The notes: generated by a model not told the origin, from the sequence alone. Positions 28,533-38,159 are shown, counted from the stretch's first letter. The stretch is 64,000 nucleotides of DNA from Butyrivibrio sp. NC2002 (GCF_000702265.1 NZ_KL370880.1:534635-598634), one strand, 5' to 3'. Made by a program: numbers and translations.

Positions 28533-28967
28533 ATGGATAATAATGTTGACCTTGCAAAAGTAATAAGAGAGAAGTTTGAGATTCCCGGGGAACCTATAAA
28601 CAGATATAGTCCGCTGACTCTGGCTTTTATAGGCGATAGCGTCTATGAGATCATGATAAGGAGTATAGTTGTTCAAAAGGGTAACAGACCGGCACATGCT
28701 CTCAACAAGATGAAAATTAAATATGTAAATGCTGCTTCACAGGCAAAGATAATAGAATTCATCGAAGATTTGCTGACAGATGAGGAAGCGGACATTTACA
28801 GAAGAGGAAGAAATGCCAATTCTGCCACAAGTGCCAAAAATCAGAGTATGACTGATTACAGAAAAGCGACAGGGCTTGAAGCTCTGTGCGGGTACTTGTA
28901 CCTTACGGGAGAAGTGGACAGATTATTGGAGCTGTTGAAAAAAGGTATTGAGGTTATCGACAGCTAA
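28533..28967 (+). CDS. mrnC: Mini-ribonuclease III
   Basis: 144-aa RNase III catalytic domain without a dsRNA-binding domain, a maturation enzyme for 23S rRNA ends. Key region SPLTLAFIGDSVYEIMIR holds the catalytic Asp, and NANSATSAKNQSMTDYRKATGLEALCGYLYLTG the second signature. TTG 28518 and GTG 28521 are in-frame alternatives; no strong SD decides. Between cysS and rlmB, the common arrangement in Firmicutes. Confidence 0.92.
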   Translation: MDNNVDLAKVIREKFEIPGEPINRYSPLTLAFIGDSVYEIMIRSIVVQKGNRPAHALNKMKIKYVNAASQAKIIEFIEDLLTDEEADIYRRGRNANSATSAKNQSMTDYRKATGLEALCGYLYLTGEVDRLLELLKKGIEVIDS

Positions 28968-28999
28968 TGTGAGTTATATTTTATTTAGCAGGAGAAGCG

Positions 29000-29752
29000 A
29001 TGAAAGATTTTCAGGACAAAGAAAATGCCCTTACAATTGAAGGAAGAAATGCTGTAATAGAAGCTATAAGAAGCGGAAGATCAATAGATAAGATCTTTAT
29101 TCTGGACGGATGCCAGGACGGACCTGTTTCTACGATCAGAAAAGAAGCTAAAAAAGCCGGGATAATGATGAAGTTTGTTTCAAGAGACAGGCTCGATCAG
29201 ATATCCGAAACAGGTGCTCACCAAGGTGTTATCGCTTATGCAGCAGCTTATGATTATTCAGAGATCGATGATATTTTTGAACTTGCAAGCTCCAAGGGAG
29301 AGCCTCCGTTTATCATCCTTCTTGATAATATTGAGGATCCTCACAATCTGGGGGCTATTATCAGAACTGCTAATATTGCAGGTGCACACGGAGTTATAAT
29401 ACCCAAGAACAGAGCGGTAGGACTTACAGCAACTGTAGCAAAGACAAGCGCAGGAGCTCTTAACTATACACCTGTTGTCAAGGTGACCAACATGGGCAGG
29501 ACAATTGATGAATTAAAGGAAAGAGGACTCTGGTTTGTCTGCGCCGATATGGACGGCGAGAGTATGTATAAACTCGACCTAAAAGGTCCCATCGGACTTG
29601 TAATTGGAAATGAAGGATCCGGAGTAAGCAAGCTCGTAAGACAGAAGTGTGATATGATCGCTTCCATTCCCATGAAAGGGCAGATCAATTCGCTCAATGC
29701 TTCCGTGGCAGCAGGCGTACTTGCTTATGAGATAGTCAGACAGCGCGGATAA
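29000..29752 (+). CDS. rlmB: 23S rRNA (guanosine-2251-2'-O)-methyltransferase
   Basis: SPOUT (TrmH-type) methyltransferase, 250 aa, with the N-terminal L30e-like substrate domain (IEGRNAVIEAIRSGRSIDKIF) and the trefoil-knot SAM site: DNIEDPHNLGAIIRTANIAGAHG, VIGNEGSGVSKLV and PMKGQINSLNASVAAGVLAYE. Clear SD AGGAGAAG. It leads directly to the sigma factor gene. Confidence 0.93.
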   Translation: MKDFQDKENALTIEGRNAVIEAIRSGRSIDKIFILDGCQDGPVSTIRKEAKKAGIMMKFVSRDRLDQISETGAHQGVIAYAAAYDYSEIDDIFELASSKGEPPFIILLDNIEDPHNLGAIIRTANIAGAHGVIIPKNRAVGLTATVAKTSAGALNYTPVVKVTNMGRTIDELKERGLWFVCADMDGESMYKLDLKGPIGLVIGNEGSGVSKLVRQKCDMIASIPMKGQINSLNASVAAGVLAYEIVRQRG

Positions 29753-29767
29753 CAATCGGAGATTTCT

Positions 29768-30397
29768 ATGACAAAGATATCGAGTGATGAAACAGATGAA
29801 GAACTGATAACAAGGATTCGCGATGGCGAGTCTGATATAACGGACTATCTCATTGATAAATACAAGGATATGGTACGTGTTAAGGCAGCTTCGATGTATA
29901 TCCTCGGCGCTGACAAGGATGATCTTATCCAGGAGGGCATGATCGGCCTGTTTAAGGCTGTCAGGGATTATGACCCCGGCAGGGACGCAAGTTTTAAGAC
30001 TTTTGCGGAGCTATGCGTATCAAGGCAGATATATACTGCAATCCAGGCTTCGAACAGGAAAAAACATGCACCTTTAAACAGCTATATATCACTCTATGCG
30101 CAGATGGGCGACTCGGATGAAAAAAAGGAGTTATCTCTTGATCAGATCCTTGAAGACATGAATGACAGTAATCCCGAGTCAATGATGATTGATCGTGAAA
30201 ATACCAGGGATATAGAGGAATTCATTGAAAACGGATTAAGCGATTTTGAGAAAAACGTATTAGAGCTCCACATGACCGGGATGAGTTACACAGAAATCGC
30301 AAGAGTACTGGGACGTGATGAAAAATCCACAGATAATGCACTTTGGAGATTGAAAAACAAGATACGAAAATTCGTAGATAAAAAAACGAACAAATAG
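29768..30397 (+). CDS. sigH: RNA polymerase sigma factor SigH (sigma-70 family)
   Basis: 209-aa alternative sigma factor resembling SigH, with region 2 (YLIDKYKDMVRVKAASMYILGADKDDLIQEGMIGLFKAVRDYD, shown here only in outline by its DLIQEGMIGLFKAVRDYD core) and region 4 (FEKNVLELHMTGMSYTEIAR then a helix-turn-helix at ARVLGRDEKSTDNALWRLK). In Bacillus and Clostridium SigH starts sporulation and competence genes. The rlmB-sigH order is classic. Whether this organism sporulates is not shown here. SD GGAG, 12-base gap from rlmB. Confidence 0.9.
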   Translation: MTKISSDETDEELITRIRDGESDITDYLIDKYKDMVRVKAASMYILGADKDDLIQEGMIGLFKAVRDYDPGRDASFKTFAELCVSRQIYTAIQASNRKKHAPLNSYISLYAQMGDSDEKKELSLDQILEDMNDSNPESMMIDRENTRDIEEFIENGLSDFEKNVLELHMTGMSYTEIARVLGRDEKSTDNALWRLKNKIRKFVDKKTNK

Positions 30398-30410
30398 CCG
30401 TAATTCATTC

Positions 30411-30439
30411 TTGCATCAGCCCTTGGGGTATGATATAAT
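30411..30439 (+). promoter_or_regulatory. Strong sigma-A promoter for rpmE
   Basis: TTGCAT (30411-30416), 17 bases, then extended -10 TGA-TATAAT (30431-30439). Predicted start near 30446, leaving a leader of about 72 nt. Confidence 0.85.
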
Positions 30440-30517
30440 GACTAAGCTGTTTGTGATTAGACAGTAATGTAACTAATGATATATTATAAGAATCATTGAT
30501 ATAAAAGAGGTGAAAAG

Positions 30518-30727
30518 ATGAGACAGGAAATTCAGCCCGAATACTATCAGGCAACTGTTACTTGCAACTGCGGTAACACATTTACAGTAGGTTCTACAAA
30601 GAAGGAAATCCACGTGGAAATTTGCTCCAAGTGCCATCCTTTCTACACAGGAACACAGAAGGCTACATCTGCTCGCGGACGTATTGATAAGTTCAACCGC
30701 AAGTATGGCATGACTTCTAACAACTAA
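30518..30727 (+). CDS. rpmE: 50S ribosomal protein L31
   Basis: 69-aa L31 of the zinc-binding C+ type, with four cysteines (C16, C18, C36, C39). In many bacteria C+ L31 is the zinc-replete form and a C- paralogue replaces it under zinc shortage; none is seen in this window. [20 protein letters not shown] is typical. SD AAAGAGGTG before ATG. Own promoter and own terminator. Confidence 0.97.
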   Translation: MRQEIQPEYYQATVTCNCGNTFTVGSTKKEIHVEICSKCHPFYTGTQKATSARGRIDKFNRKYGMTSNN

Positions 30728-30744
30728 TTACTGGAAATGAAATG

Positions 30745-30777
30745 AGGTTGAGGCTTTTGGCCTCAACCTTTTCTTTT
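30745..30777 (+). terminator. Terminator after rpmE
   Basis: Perfect 10-bp stem AGGTTGAGGC / GCCTCAACCT, loop TTTTG, tail TTTCTTTTT. Confidence 0.92.
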
Positions 30778-30800
30778 TATTCTATTATGGGGATTGATAT

Positions 30801-31763
30801 ATGGCAAAGAAAATAAATCATTATTCGGGAATAGGCGGACAGGCTGTTTTAGAGGGAGTTATGATGAAAAATAAGGACCTGTATGCAGTTGCTGTTCGAA
30901 GAGAAAACGGCGAGATTGCTGTTGATACAGAACATTACAAGGGTGCGGGAGAGGCAATGGGACTTACTCACATTCCTTTTCTTCGCGGTGTTTTTGTGTT
31001 CTGGGATTCTCTTGTGCTTGGAATGAAAGCTCTTAATTTTTCTGCGTCACTCTATGGAGAGGAAGAGATAACTTCTCAGAAGGACCCGATTGATGCTGAG
31101 CGCAAAGAAAAGATACTGATGGGTATAACAACATTTATATCATTTGTATTTGCCATCGGTATATTCATGGTGCTTCCTTATTTTTTGAGTTCACTGTTTG
31201 AGAGTTATATCAGGAATAATTCTCTTATGGCTGTTCTTGAGGGCGTCATAAGGATTTTGATATTTATTATCTACATATTGCTTATTTCCTGTATGAAGGA
31301 TATCAGAAGACTGTTCGCTTATCATGGAGCAGAGCACAAGTGTATAAACTGTATCGAGAGAGGTAAGCCTCTTACGGTTGAGAATGTCAGGGAGAGCTCA
31401 AGACTTCATAAGAGATGTGGAAGCAGCTTTATATTGTTTGTAATGCTTGTGAGTATCATTTTATTTTTCTTTATAAAAGTTGATTCTGTACCGCTTAAGG
31501 TTTTACTCAGAATATTGCTCATTCCTGTAATTGCCGGAATTTCTTATGAACTTATAAGTATTGCAGGCAGAAGCAATAACATTATCGTAAATATTATTTC
31601 TACGCCGGGATTATGGCTTCAGAGACTTACAACCAAAGAACCGGATGATGAGATGATCGAAACAGGTATCAAGTCGGTGGAAGCAGTTTTTGACTGGAAA
31701 GAGTTTTTAAATGATTCCTTTGGATATAAAATAGAGGATGAAGAGGAAAATGAAGTATCTTGA
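30801..31763 (+). CDS. DUF1385 membrane protein
   Basis: 320-aa membrane protein with GIGGQAVLEGVMMKN near the start, an absolutely typical DUF1385 opening, and helices around 107-135, 150-168, 210-230 and 235-255. AYHGAEHKCINCIERG and RCGSSFILFVM are the other family motifs. Function is unknown. The rpmE-DUF1385-prmC-prfA order is conserved in Clostridia, hinting at a link to translation. Confidence 0.9.
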   Translation: MAKKINHYSGIGGQAVLEGVMMKNKDLYAVAVRRENGEIAVDTEHYKGAGEAMGLTHIPFLRGVFVFWDSLVLGMKALNFSASLYGEEEITSQKDPIDAERKEKILMGITTFISFVFAIGIFMVLPYFLSSLFESYIRNNSLMAVLEGVIRILIFIIYILLISCMKDIRRLFAYHGAEHKCINCIERGKPLTVENVRESSRLHKRCGSSFILFVMLVSIILFFFIKVDSVPLKVLLRILLIPVIAGISYELISIAGRSNNIIVNIISTPGLWLQRLTTKEPDDEMIETGIKSVEAVFDWKEFLNDSFGYKIEDEEENEVS

Positions 31764-32589
31764 TATTTACAATGAAGGTGCAGAGAAACTGAAGGCAGCA
31801 GGTGTAAATGAAGCTGCGCTGGATGCAAGGCTCCTTCTTGAATTTGTATGCGATACCGATCACAACACTCTTCTGGTACATGGAGACATGGAAGTAGAGG
31901 ATGAGAAAAAAGAGCGGTATTTTGAATGCATTGATAAGAGGTCAGAGCGTATTCCCGTGGCATATATAACAAATAGCTGCGAGTTTATGGGACTTGATTT
32001 TTATGTTACAGGAGACGTGCTTATCCCTAATCAGGATACTGAGACTCTTACTGAAGAAGCGCTCAGATATATTCATGATGGCATGAGGATAATGGATTTG
32101 TGCACCGGATCGGGCTGCATAGGCCTTAGCCTTCTTAGATATTCAAATGATACACATGTGGTGGCAACGGATATTTCGGATGCTGCACTTGAAGTTGCCA
32201 AAAGGAATGCGGATAATCTTGGAGTATCAGATAGATTTATGCCGGTAAAAACTGATATTTTTCCGGAAAAAGAGGATGAGAAGTTTGATATCATAGTGTC
32301 AAACCCTCCGTATATCAGAACTTCGGTTATCGATACACTTGAACCTGAAGTTAAGAAATATGAGCCGTATATTGCACTCGATGGAAGTGAGGACGGCCTT
32401 GTGTTTTACAAAAAAATAGTGCCGGGGGCTCGCGACTACTTATATAAAAGCGGTTATCTGTTTCTGGAAATAGGATATGATCAGGGCGAAGATGTAAGAA
32501 AACTTATGGAAGATAATGGCTATAAGGATGTACAGATTATAAAAGACCTCGGCGGAAATGACAGAGTTGTTTTGGGCTGTTATTATTAA
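31750..32589 (+). CDS. prmC: Release factor glutamine methyltransferase
   Basis: Modifies the GGQ glutamine of RF1 and RF2. 279 aa; SAM-binding IMDLCTGSGCIGLSLL and the catalytic NPPYIRTS motif are present, with a five-helix N-terminal domain (EGAEKLKAAGVNEAALDARLLLEFV). The start is uncertain: ATG 31738 and ATG 31750 both overlap the DUF1385 end, and neither has a well-spaced SD. Its substrate RF1 is encoded next. Confidence 0.93.
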   Translation: MKYLDIYNEGAEKLKAAGVNEAALDARLLLEFVCDTDHNTLLVHGDMEVEDEKKERYFECIDKRSERIPVAYITNSCEFMGLDFYVTGDVLIPNQDTETLTEEALRYIHDGMRIMDLCTGSGCIGLSLLRYSNDTHVVATDISDAALEVAKRNADNLGVSDRFMPVKTDIFPEKEDEKFDIIVSNPPYIRTSVIDTLEPEVKKYEPYIALDGSEDGLVFYKKIVPGARDYLYKSGYLFLEIGYDQGEDVRKLMEDNGYKDVQIIKDLGGNDRVVLGCYY

Positions 32590-32604
32590 AAAGGTAGTAG
32601 TTTG

Positions 32605-33675
32605 ATGTTTGACAGATTAGAAGATTTGGTAAGAAGATACGAAGATATAACTATGGAACTCGGAGAGCCTGACGTAGCAAACGATCAGAATCGTTTCAGG
32701 GCGCTCATGAAAGAGCAGAGTGATCTTCTTCCCATAGTTGAAAAATATAAAGAATACAAAGATTGCAAAAAGACGATCTCAGATAGCGAAGAGATGCTAT
32801 CATCCGAATCCGATGAGGATATGAAGGAGATGCTGAAGGAAGAACTTTCTGATGCAAAGGACAGACTTCCTGAAATTGAAAAAGAATTAAAGATCCTGAT
32901 GATCCCCAAGGACCCAAATGATGACAAGAATGTTATTGTAGAAATAAGAGCCGGTGCAGGCGGAGATGAGGCTGCTCTTTTTGCGGCTGATATGTACAGA
33001 CTCTATGTAAGATATGCGGACAGACATGGCTTTAAGGTAGAGACCCTGAGTGTGGAAGATACCGGGATCGGCGGAATGAAATCGGTGAGTTTTATGATCT
33101 CGGGCACAGGCGCTTATTCAAAACTTAAATTTGAGAGCGGAGTGCACAGGGTTCAGCGAATTCCTGCTACTGAGTCAGGCGGAAGAATTCATACGTCGAC
33201 GGTCACGGTTGCTATCATGCCGGAAGCATCGGAAGTGGAAGTTGATATCGATATGAATGACTGCAAATTCGATGTTTTCAGAGCATCCGGTAATGGTGGT
33301 CAGTGTGTAAATACCACAGATTCAGCGGTCAGACTTACCCATATTCCTACAGGAATCGTTATTTCCTGTCAGGATGAAAAGAGCCAGATAAAAAATAAGG
33401 CAAAAGCTTTGAAGGTACTAAGAGCAAAACTGTATGATCTGGAAATGCAGAAAGCTCACGATGCTGAGGCATCTCTTAGAAAAAGTCAGGTAGGTACCGG
33501 AGACAGATCAGAGAAGATCAGAACCTATAACTACCATCAGGGCAGGGTAACAGATCACAGGATTGGACTAACTTTGTATAAGATCGATTCTATCCTTGAC
33601 GGAGATCTTGATGAACTGATAGATGCTCTTACTACTGCAAGTCAGGCAGAAAAACTATCTTCTGTAAATGATTGA
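32605..33675 (+). CDS. prfA: Peptide chain release factor 1
   Basis: RF1 of 356 aa from ATG 32605 (TTG 32602 is an alternative). Stop-codon recognition uses the PAT tripeptide in [11 protein letters not shown], the RF1 type. The peptidyl-hydrolase GGQ lies in [17 protein letters not shown]; the usual A and H neighbours are N and C here, as I recall from related clostridia. C-terminal [12 protein letters not shown] is conserved. Confidence 0.95.
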   Translation: MFDRLEDLVRRYEDITMELGEPDVANDQNRFRALMKEQSDLLPIVEKYKEYKDCKKTISDSEEMLSSESDEDMKEMLKEELSDAKDRLPEIEKELKILMIPKDPNDDKNVIVEIRAGAGGDEAALFAADMYRLYVRYADRHGFKVETLSVEDTGIGGMKSVSFMISGTGAYSKLKFESGVHRVQRIPATESGGRIHTSTVTVAIMPEASEVEVDIDMNDCKFDVFRASGNGGQCVNTTDSAVRLTHIPTGIVISCQDEKSQIKNKAKALKVLRAKLYDLEMQKAHDAEASLRKSQVGTGDRSEKIRTYNYHQGRVTDHRIGLTLYKIDSILDGDLDELIDALTTASQAEKLSSVND

Positions 33676-33733
33676 TCCAAAAATATAAATGGCAGCTGTT
33701 TACTTATCGTTGGTGAAATAGAGGGGGCATTAT

Positions 33734-34093
33734 ATGGATGAACGAATGAAGCAGGAGCTTATTGAATGGGGCGTGACCTGGGATGAATTATCAGATCGCT
33801 TTCTTGGTAATGAAGCTCTAATGACCAGATTTATGTTCAAGTTTTTAACTGACACCAGCTTTGCGGATTTATCGAAATATCTTAATGATAAAAATGCTGA
33901 AGAGGCTTTTAAGGCATGTCATACTTTAAAGGGAGTAACAAGTAATCTGTCACTTGATGCCATGAAAAAAGAGGTGATGGAGCTTACAGAGATACTAAGA
34001 GCCGGATCCCTTGAGGGCAGTGAAGAACTGTTTAAAACAATAGAAGTTAAATACAATTCATTAATGACTATACTTAAAAAATATGCAGACTGA
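33734..34093 (+). CDS. Hpt phosphotransfer protein
   Basis: 119-aa single-domain histidine phosphotransfer protein. The phospho-acceptor is H63 in ACHTLKGVTSNLSL, followed by helices EVMELTEILRAGS and IEVKYNSLM. Hpt proteins relay phosphate between hybrid kinases and response regulators; no partner lies next to it. The last codons and the TGA stop lie within the terminator hairpin. Confidence 0.86.
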   Translation: MDERMKQELIEWGVTWDELSDRFLGNEALMTRFMFKFLTDTSFADLSKYLNDKNAEEAFKACHTLKGVTSNLSLDAMKKEVMELTEILRAGSLEGSEELFKTIEVKYNSLMTILKKYAD

Positions 34094-34110
34094 TGGGTCT
34101 GCATATTTTT
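34077..34110. terminator. Bidirectional terminator overlapping the hpt stop
   Basis: AAAAATATGCAGAC pairs with GTCTGCATATTTTT around TGATGG, so the hpt stop codon sits in the loop. It also ends the converging DUF5721 gene. Confidence 0.88.
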
Positions 34111-34121
34111 CATTTTTCCTG

Positions 34122-34619
34122 TCACTGTTCTTCAAATGAGATTCCCAGGCCATCAAGAAGGGCTTCGATATGGTCATCCCATATTTTTTCGTAGGATTTG
34201 TCTAGAGTAAAACCAGATAATGCAGCTCCTGTTGTGAGGGTTATGCTGCCGCTTGCAAACTTTATCATTAAAACAAGCGATGACACTATATTTTCGAGAC
34301 CACCTTCACCGGCATTTTTTAATAGATCATCCTTGTAGTCACTGGAAGTGCAGAGGATAAACTTAAAGGCAAGAGGAGTCCTCTTTCCTTTTATCAGATT
34401 ATAAATCGTTCCTCTGATCTCACCCCAGCTTATGAGGTCATGTTCCGGAAGAGTATCGCCTTCATCTTCACTGTAAAAATCTTTGTTTACATGCCCGTCG
34501 ACAGTGTAGTTGATCCCTGTTTTTAACTCCGTGCTTTCCATTAGAAAATTATCGAAGCTGTCTGATGCGAGGAGTTTTGACATAAATAATCTGGTGTTTT
34601 GTATCTGAAGTGATTTCAT
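34122..34619 (-). CDS. DUF5721 family protein
   Basis: 165-aa protein whose LFMSKLLASDSFDNFL and GTIYNLIKGKRTPLAFKF segments match DUF5721, a family of unknown function found mainly in Clostridiales. A beta-rich soluble protein with no signal or membrane segment. Convergent to hpt. Function is unknown. Confidence 0.78.
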   Translation of the reverse strand: MKSLQIQNTRLFMSKLLASDSFDNFLMESTELKTGINYTVDGHVNKDFYSEDEGDTLPEHDLISWGEIRGTIYNLIKGKRTPLAFKFILCTSSDYKDDLLKNAGEGGLENIVSSLVLMIKFASGSITLTTGAALSGFTLDKSYEKIWDDHIEALLDGLGISFEEQ

Positions 34620-34743
34620 AAATGTATCTGACCTTTTCTGAAGAAATATATTCTCATTATATCAGAAATGCCAAGGCATAGAGAAGTATCCTGTAACACT
34701 TACGGATTTAGTGAAATAACGTGGCTTAAATGTGTTTACTGTG

Positions 34744-34773
34744 TTTACTTAAGGTTATAATTAATGCTAGAAT
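34744..34773 (+). promoter_or_regulatory. Probable degV promoter
   Basis: TTTACT (34744-34749), 18 bases, TAGAAT (34768-34773) with a TG extension (TGC). An exact 10-bp direct repeat TGTGTTTACT (34731-34750) overlaps the -35. Confidence 0.55.
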
Positions 34774-34867
34774 ATGTAGTACGAAAAACTACGTTAATAG
34801 CTGCCACGATACAATATCTTGTGACAGATAAAGATATGAAAATAGACTGGCGGGGATTGGATAAAAT

Positions 34868-35704
34868 ATGAGTTTTAAAATTGTTGTAGATAGTTGCACT
34901 GATTTACCAAAAGAGTACCACAATGATAAGAGATTTGAGATTGTGCCTCTTGTGCTTCAGGTAGGTGATCTTAATATTCTTGATGATGAGACTTTTGATC
35001 AGCTTGATTATATACAGAAGGTTGCAGAATGTGAAACTGTTGCAAAGTCTGCATGTCCTTCTCCTGACAGATATAAAAAGGCATATACTACAGATGCAGA
35101 TGATGTATATGTAGTTACTCTTTCATCTAAACTAAGTGGAAGCTATAATAGTGCACTTATCGCAAAAGATATTTATCATGAAGAAGTCGGAGAAAAGAAC
35201 ATTCATGTTTTTGATTCTCTTTCAGCATGTTGCGGTCAGACCAATGTTGCTTTTAAGATACTTGAGTATGCAGAAGCAGGGCTGCCCTTCGAGGAAGTAG
35301 TTGAGAAGGTTGAAAAGTATCGCGATGGAATGGATACATATTTTGTTCTGGATTCCCTTGATACACTAAGGAAAAACGGACGTCTTACCGGAATGAAGGC
35401 TATTGTAGCCACCACACTTAATATCAAACCTGTCTGTTATGCCATAGAGGGTACAATAGCTCAGTGGGGACAGGGAATAGGGATGAGGAAGGCGCTTATT
35501 AAGATGGCTGATCTGGTTGCTCAGAGAGTTGTTGAGCCGGAAAGTAAGACCATGATGATAACCCACATAAACTGCTACGAGAGAGCAGAGGTGGTAAAGG
35601 ATATGATCCTGTCAAAAGTGAATTTTAAGGACACCTTAATAGTTGACGGAGCAGGAGTTTCAACTACCTATGCCGGAGATGGTGGAATAGTAGTGACTTG
35701 TTAA
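34868..35704 (+). CDS. DegV family fatty-acid-binding protein
   Basis: 278-aa cytosolic DegV protein, a family that binds a fatty acid in a two-domain fold and in some Firmicutes hands acyl groups to FakA. Signatures are IVVDSCTDLP at the start, YVVTLSSKLSGSYNSA (Ser of the binding loop) and TYFVLDSLDTLRKNGR. It stands alone here; no fakA homologue is near. Terminator follows. Confidence 0.92.
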   Translation: MSFKIVVDSCTDLPKEYHNDKRFEIVPLVLQVGDLNILDDETFDQLDYIQKVAECETVAKSACPSPDRYKKAYTTDADDVYVVTLSSKLSGSYNSALIAKDIYHEEVGEKNIHVFDSLSACCGQTNVAFKILEYAEAGLPFEEVVEKVEKYRDGMDTYFVLDSLDTLRKNGRLTGMKAIVATTLNIKPVCYAIEGTIAQWGQGIGMRKALIKMADLVAQRVVEPESKTMMITHINCYERAEVVKDMILSKVNFKDTLIVDGAGVSTTYAGDGGIVVTC

Positions 35705-35716
35705 TTAAGATTTTTA

Positions 35717-35749
35717 AGCTTTGGCATTATTGCCAAGGCTTTTCTTTTT
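35717..35749 (+). terminator. Terminator after degV
   Basis: AGCTTTGGCA / TGCCAAGGCT (10 bp, one G-T), loop TTAT, tail TTTCTTTTT. Confidence 0.9.
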
Positions 35750-35765
35750 GGTTAGAATATACCTT

Positions 35766-36059
35766 ATGAATTCACTGGAGTTGATTATTTGTTATTTTAT
35801 CATTATTAATTTAATTAGCTTTCTGTCAATGGGATGGGATAAGAGAAAGGCTAAAACCCACAGATATAGGACACCGGAATCGGTTTTGTTTATTCAGGCT
35901 GTGTTGGGAGGCAGCATTGGAAGTATTCTTGGCATGTATGTTTTCAGACATAAGACCAAGCATTGGTATTTTGTGATAGGTATGCCTGTTATTCTTGTTT
36001 TGCAGATTGCGCTGGGCGTTTGTGTTTATATGGCGCCCTTTGAGATTTTGTTCAGATAA
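35766..36059 (+). CDS. DUF1294 membrane protein
   Basis: Small 97-aa membrane protein of the DUF1294 family: SMGWDKRKAKTHRYRTPE then FRHKTKHWYF and three hydrophobic helices. Function is unknown. The longer frame from 35721 runs through a terminator, so ATG 35766 is the better start although its SD is weak. Confidence 0.82.
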   Translation: MNSLELIICYFIIINLISFLSMGWDKRKAKTHRYRTPESVLFIQAVLGGSIGSILGMYVFRHKTKHWYFVIGMPVILVLQIALGVCVYMAPFEILFR

Positions 36060-36078
36060 AAGTTTAGGGGAGTTACAA

Positions 36079-36831
36079 ATGCATATTGCAGTTTTTGATG
36101 ACAACATTGCTGACAGGAAGCAGATGGAGAGGCTGCTTAAACGTCAGTCTGACAGATATCAGAAGGAAGGTAAGGAACACTTCTATATAGATTCTTACGG
36201 GAATATAGAGGCTCTGCTTCGCTTTCCGCAGCTATACGACATTATTTTTATTGATATGTGCGGTGAAGAAAGTGAGAGCGAGCATTTTAAGAATGGTCTT
36301 GATGTAGCCAAGATCCTGTTTGAAGCAGGTGGAATGAAAAATGTGGTAATGTGCTCATCCAAGTATAACTACAGGGAACTGGCCAAAGAGGAAAATTTTT
36401 ATGACCAGCTTCAGTTTCTCGATAAAGCAATAAGAGTAAAAGATCTGGAAGAGTGTCTTGCTGAATGTGAGAGGAGACTTGGAAGTCCTATTCCCACATT
36501 GGAACTTAGAGGTGAGACGGAAACAATATATGCACGTGAAGAAGACATTATCTGTGCCAAGGCTGATGGCCCATATAAGGTAAGTGTATTTTTCACAGGA
36601 GGAAGAGAGCTGTCGATCATATCTGATATAGTTAATCTGTATGAGGAATGTGAGATATTCGATTCTATCTGTCCCGTTTCACAGAGTGCTCTCATCAATG
36701 TGATGCATATAAAAAGTGAAAACTTTACTTCAGTTGTGATGGATAATGGCATGACAGTTAAGGTTGCCCTTACATTTAAGGGAAATATAAAGAAAGTAAA
36801 GCAGATAGTTGCTGCTAAAGAACAGGTTTAA
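36079..36831 (+). CDS. LytTR response regulator
   Basis: 250-aa response regulator: receiver domain (residues 1-125, acidic D7, D8, phospho-acceptor D59 in IIFIDMCGE, Lys near 121 in FLDKAIRV) and a C-terminal LytTR DNA-binding domain (about 150-245). AGGGGAG at 36066-36072 selects ATG 36079 over the longer frame. No sensor kinase lies beside it, so it is an orphan; Agr/ComE-like regulators usually have a nearby kinase. Confidence 0.88.
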   Translation: MHIAVFDDNIADRKQMERLLKRQSDRYQKEGKEHFYIDSYGNIEALLRFPQLYDIIFIDMCGEESESEHFKNGLDVAKILFEAGGMKNVVMCSSKYNYRELAKEENFYDQLQFLDKAIRVKDLEECLAECERRLGSPIPTLELRGETETIYAREEDIICAKADGPYKVSVFFTGGRELSIISDIVNLYEECEIFDSICPVSQSALINVMHIKSENFTSVVMDNGMTVKVALTFKGNIKKVKQIVAAKEQV

Positions 36832-36896
36832 ATAAATTAATAAATATCCGGAAGGATGATACACCTGAGAAAAGGTTGTAGTCCAAATAAATAATT

Positions 36897-36933
36897 AAAG
36901 GTGCGATATAGTCTGTAATACCGCACCTTTTCT
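36897..36933. terminator. Bidirectional terminator, LytTR and argG
   Basis: AAAGGTGCG (36897-36905) pairs with CGCACCTTT (36922-36930), 16-nt loop, T-rich plus side. Confidence 0.85.
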
Positions 36934-36935
36934 AA

Positions 36936-38159
36936 TTATTTTTTACCGTTAACTTCCTGCATTTTCATAGCACGAACTTTGCAGGAAAGGCCAAATAGAT
37001 TGATGAAGCCTTCTGCATCGTGGTGATCGTAGAGATCGCCGGTCTTAAAGGAGGCAATTGACTCATTATAAAGTGAGTAAGGAGATTTTGTGCCGCCCTT
37101 AATGATGTTGCCCTTGTACAGACTGAAGGTTACTTCACCTGTTACATATTTCTGGGTGGATTCAATAAATGCCTGCTCTGCTTCACGAAGAGGTGTAAAC
37201 CATTTTCCTTCGTAGACAAGGTCGGCAAATTTATTGCCCATATCTTTTTTCATTGTGTAGGTGTCACGGTCAAGGATCAGTTCCTCAAGCTGCTGATGAG
37301 CTTCATAGAGGATTGTTCCGCCGGGAGTTTCATATACGCCACGTGACTTCATTCCTACAACACGGTTTTCTACTATATCTACGATACCGATTCCGTTTTC
37401 ACCGCCCAGCTTGTTGAGGGTGCGGATAATATCTGAAACCTTCATTTCTTTGCCGTTTACAGACTTGGGGATGCCGCCTTCAAAAGTCATAGTAACAGTT
37501 GTTGGCTTGTCGGGAGCATCTTCAGGAGTTACACCGAGTACTAATAAGTGCTTATAATTGGGAGCCTGAGCAGGATCTTCGAGCTCAAGTCCTTCGTGAG
37601 AGATGTGCCAGATGTTACGGTCACGACTGTAACTTGAGTCAGCAGAGAAGGGAAGATTGATCCCGTGCTGCTTGCAGTATTCGATTTCAGATTCACGTGA
37701 ATCCATGTTCCACTTGTCACTTCTCCATGCAGCAATGATCTTGATGTCAGGTGCAAGAGCCTTTATTCCGAGCTCGAATCGTATCTGATCGTTTCCTTTT
37801 CCGGTAGCACCATGGCAGATTGCAACAGCGCCTTCTTTTCTTGCAATCTCAACAAGCTTCTTAGCGATAAGAGGACGAGCCATGGATGTTCCCAGAAGAT
37901 ATTTGTTCTCGTAAACAGCGTGAGCCATTACGCAGGGAACAATATATTCATCGCAGAATTCATCAGTTACATCAAGTATATACAGCTTTGAAGCACCGCA
38001 GCTTGTAGCTCTCTCTTCAAGACCATCCAGTTCTTCTTCCTGACCACAGTCAATGCAAACACATATTACTTCATAATCGAAATTTTCCTTAAGCCACGGA
38101 ATGATAGCAGTTGTATCAAGTCCGCCGGAATATGCAAGAATTACTTTTTCCTTTGCCAT
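36936..38159 (-). CDS. argG: Argininosuccinate synthase
   Basis: 407-aa enzyme that joins citrulline and aspartate with ATP in the second-last step of arginine synthesis. The PP-loop LAYSGGLDTTAIIPWL opens the protein; citrulline and aspartate sites follow (CHGATGKGNDQIRFE, SADSSYSRDRNIWHIS). Full length. It reads away from argC across the shared operator region; argH is not in the window. Confidence 0.96.
   Translation of the reverse strand: MAKEKVILAYSGGLDTTAIIPWLKENFDYEVICVCIDCGQEEELDGLEERATSCGASKLYILDVTDEFCDEYIVPCVMAHAVYENKYLLGTSMARPLIAKKLVEIARKEGAVAICHGATGKGNDQIRFELGIKALAPDIKIIAAWRSDKWNMDSRESEIEYCKQHGINLPFSADSSYSRDRNIWHISHEGLELEDPAQAPNYKHLLVLGVTPEDAPDKPTTVTMTFEGGIPKSVNGKEMKVSDIIRTLNKLGGENGIGIVDIVENRVVGMKSRGVYETPGGTILYEAHQQLEELILDRDTYTMKKDMGNKFADLVYEGKWFTPLREAEQAFIESTQKYVTGEVTFSLYKGNIIKGGTKSPYSLYNESIASFKTGDLYDHHDAEGFINLFGLSCKVRAMKMQEVNGKK

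Noticed and set aside
35721..35765. Upstream extension of the DUF1294 protein
   Set aside because: It runs through a terminator hairpin; ATG 35766 is preferred.
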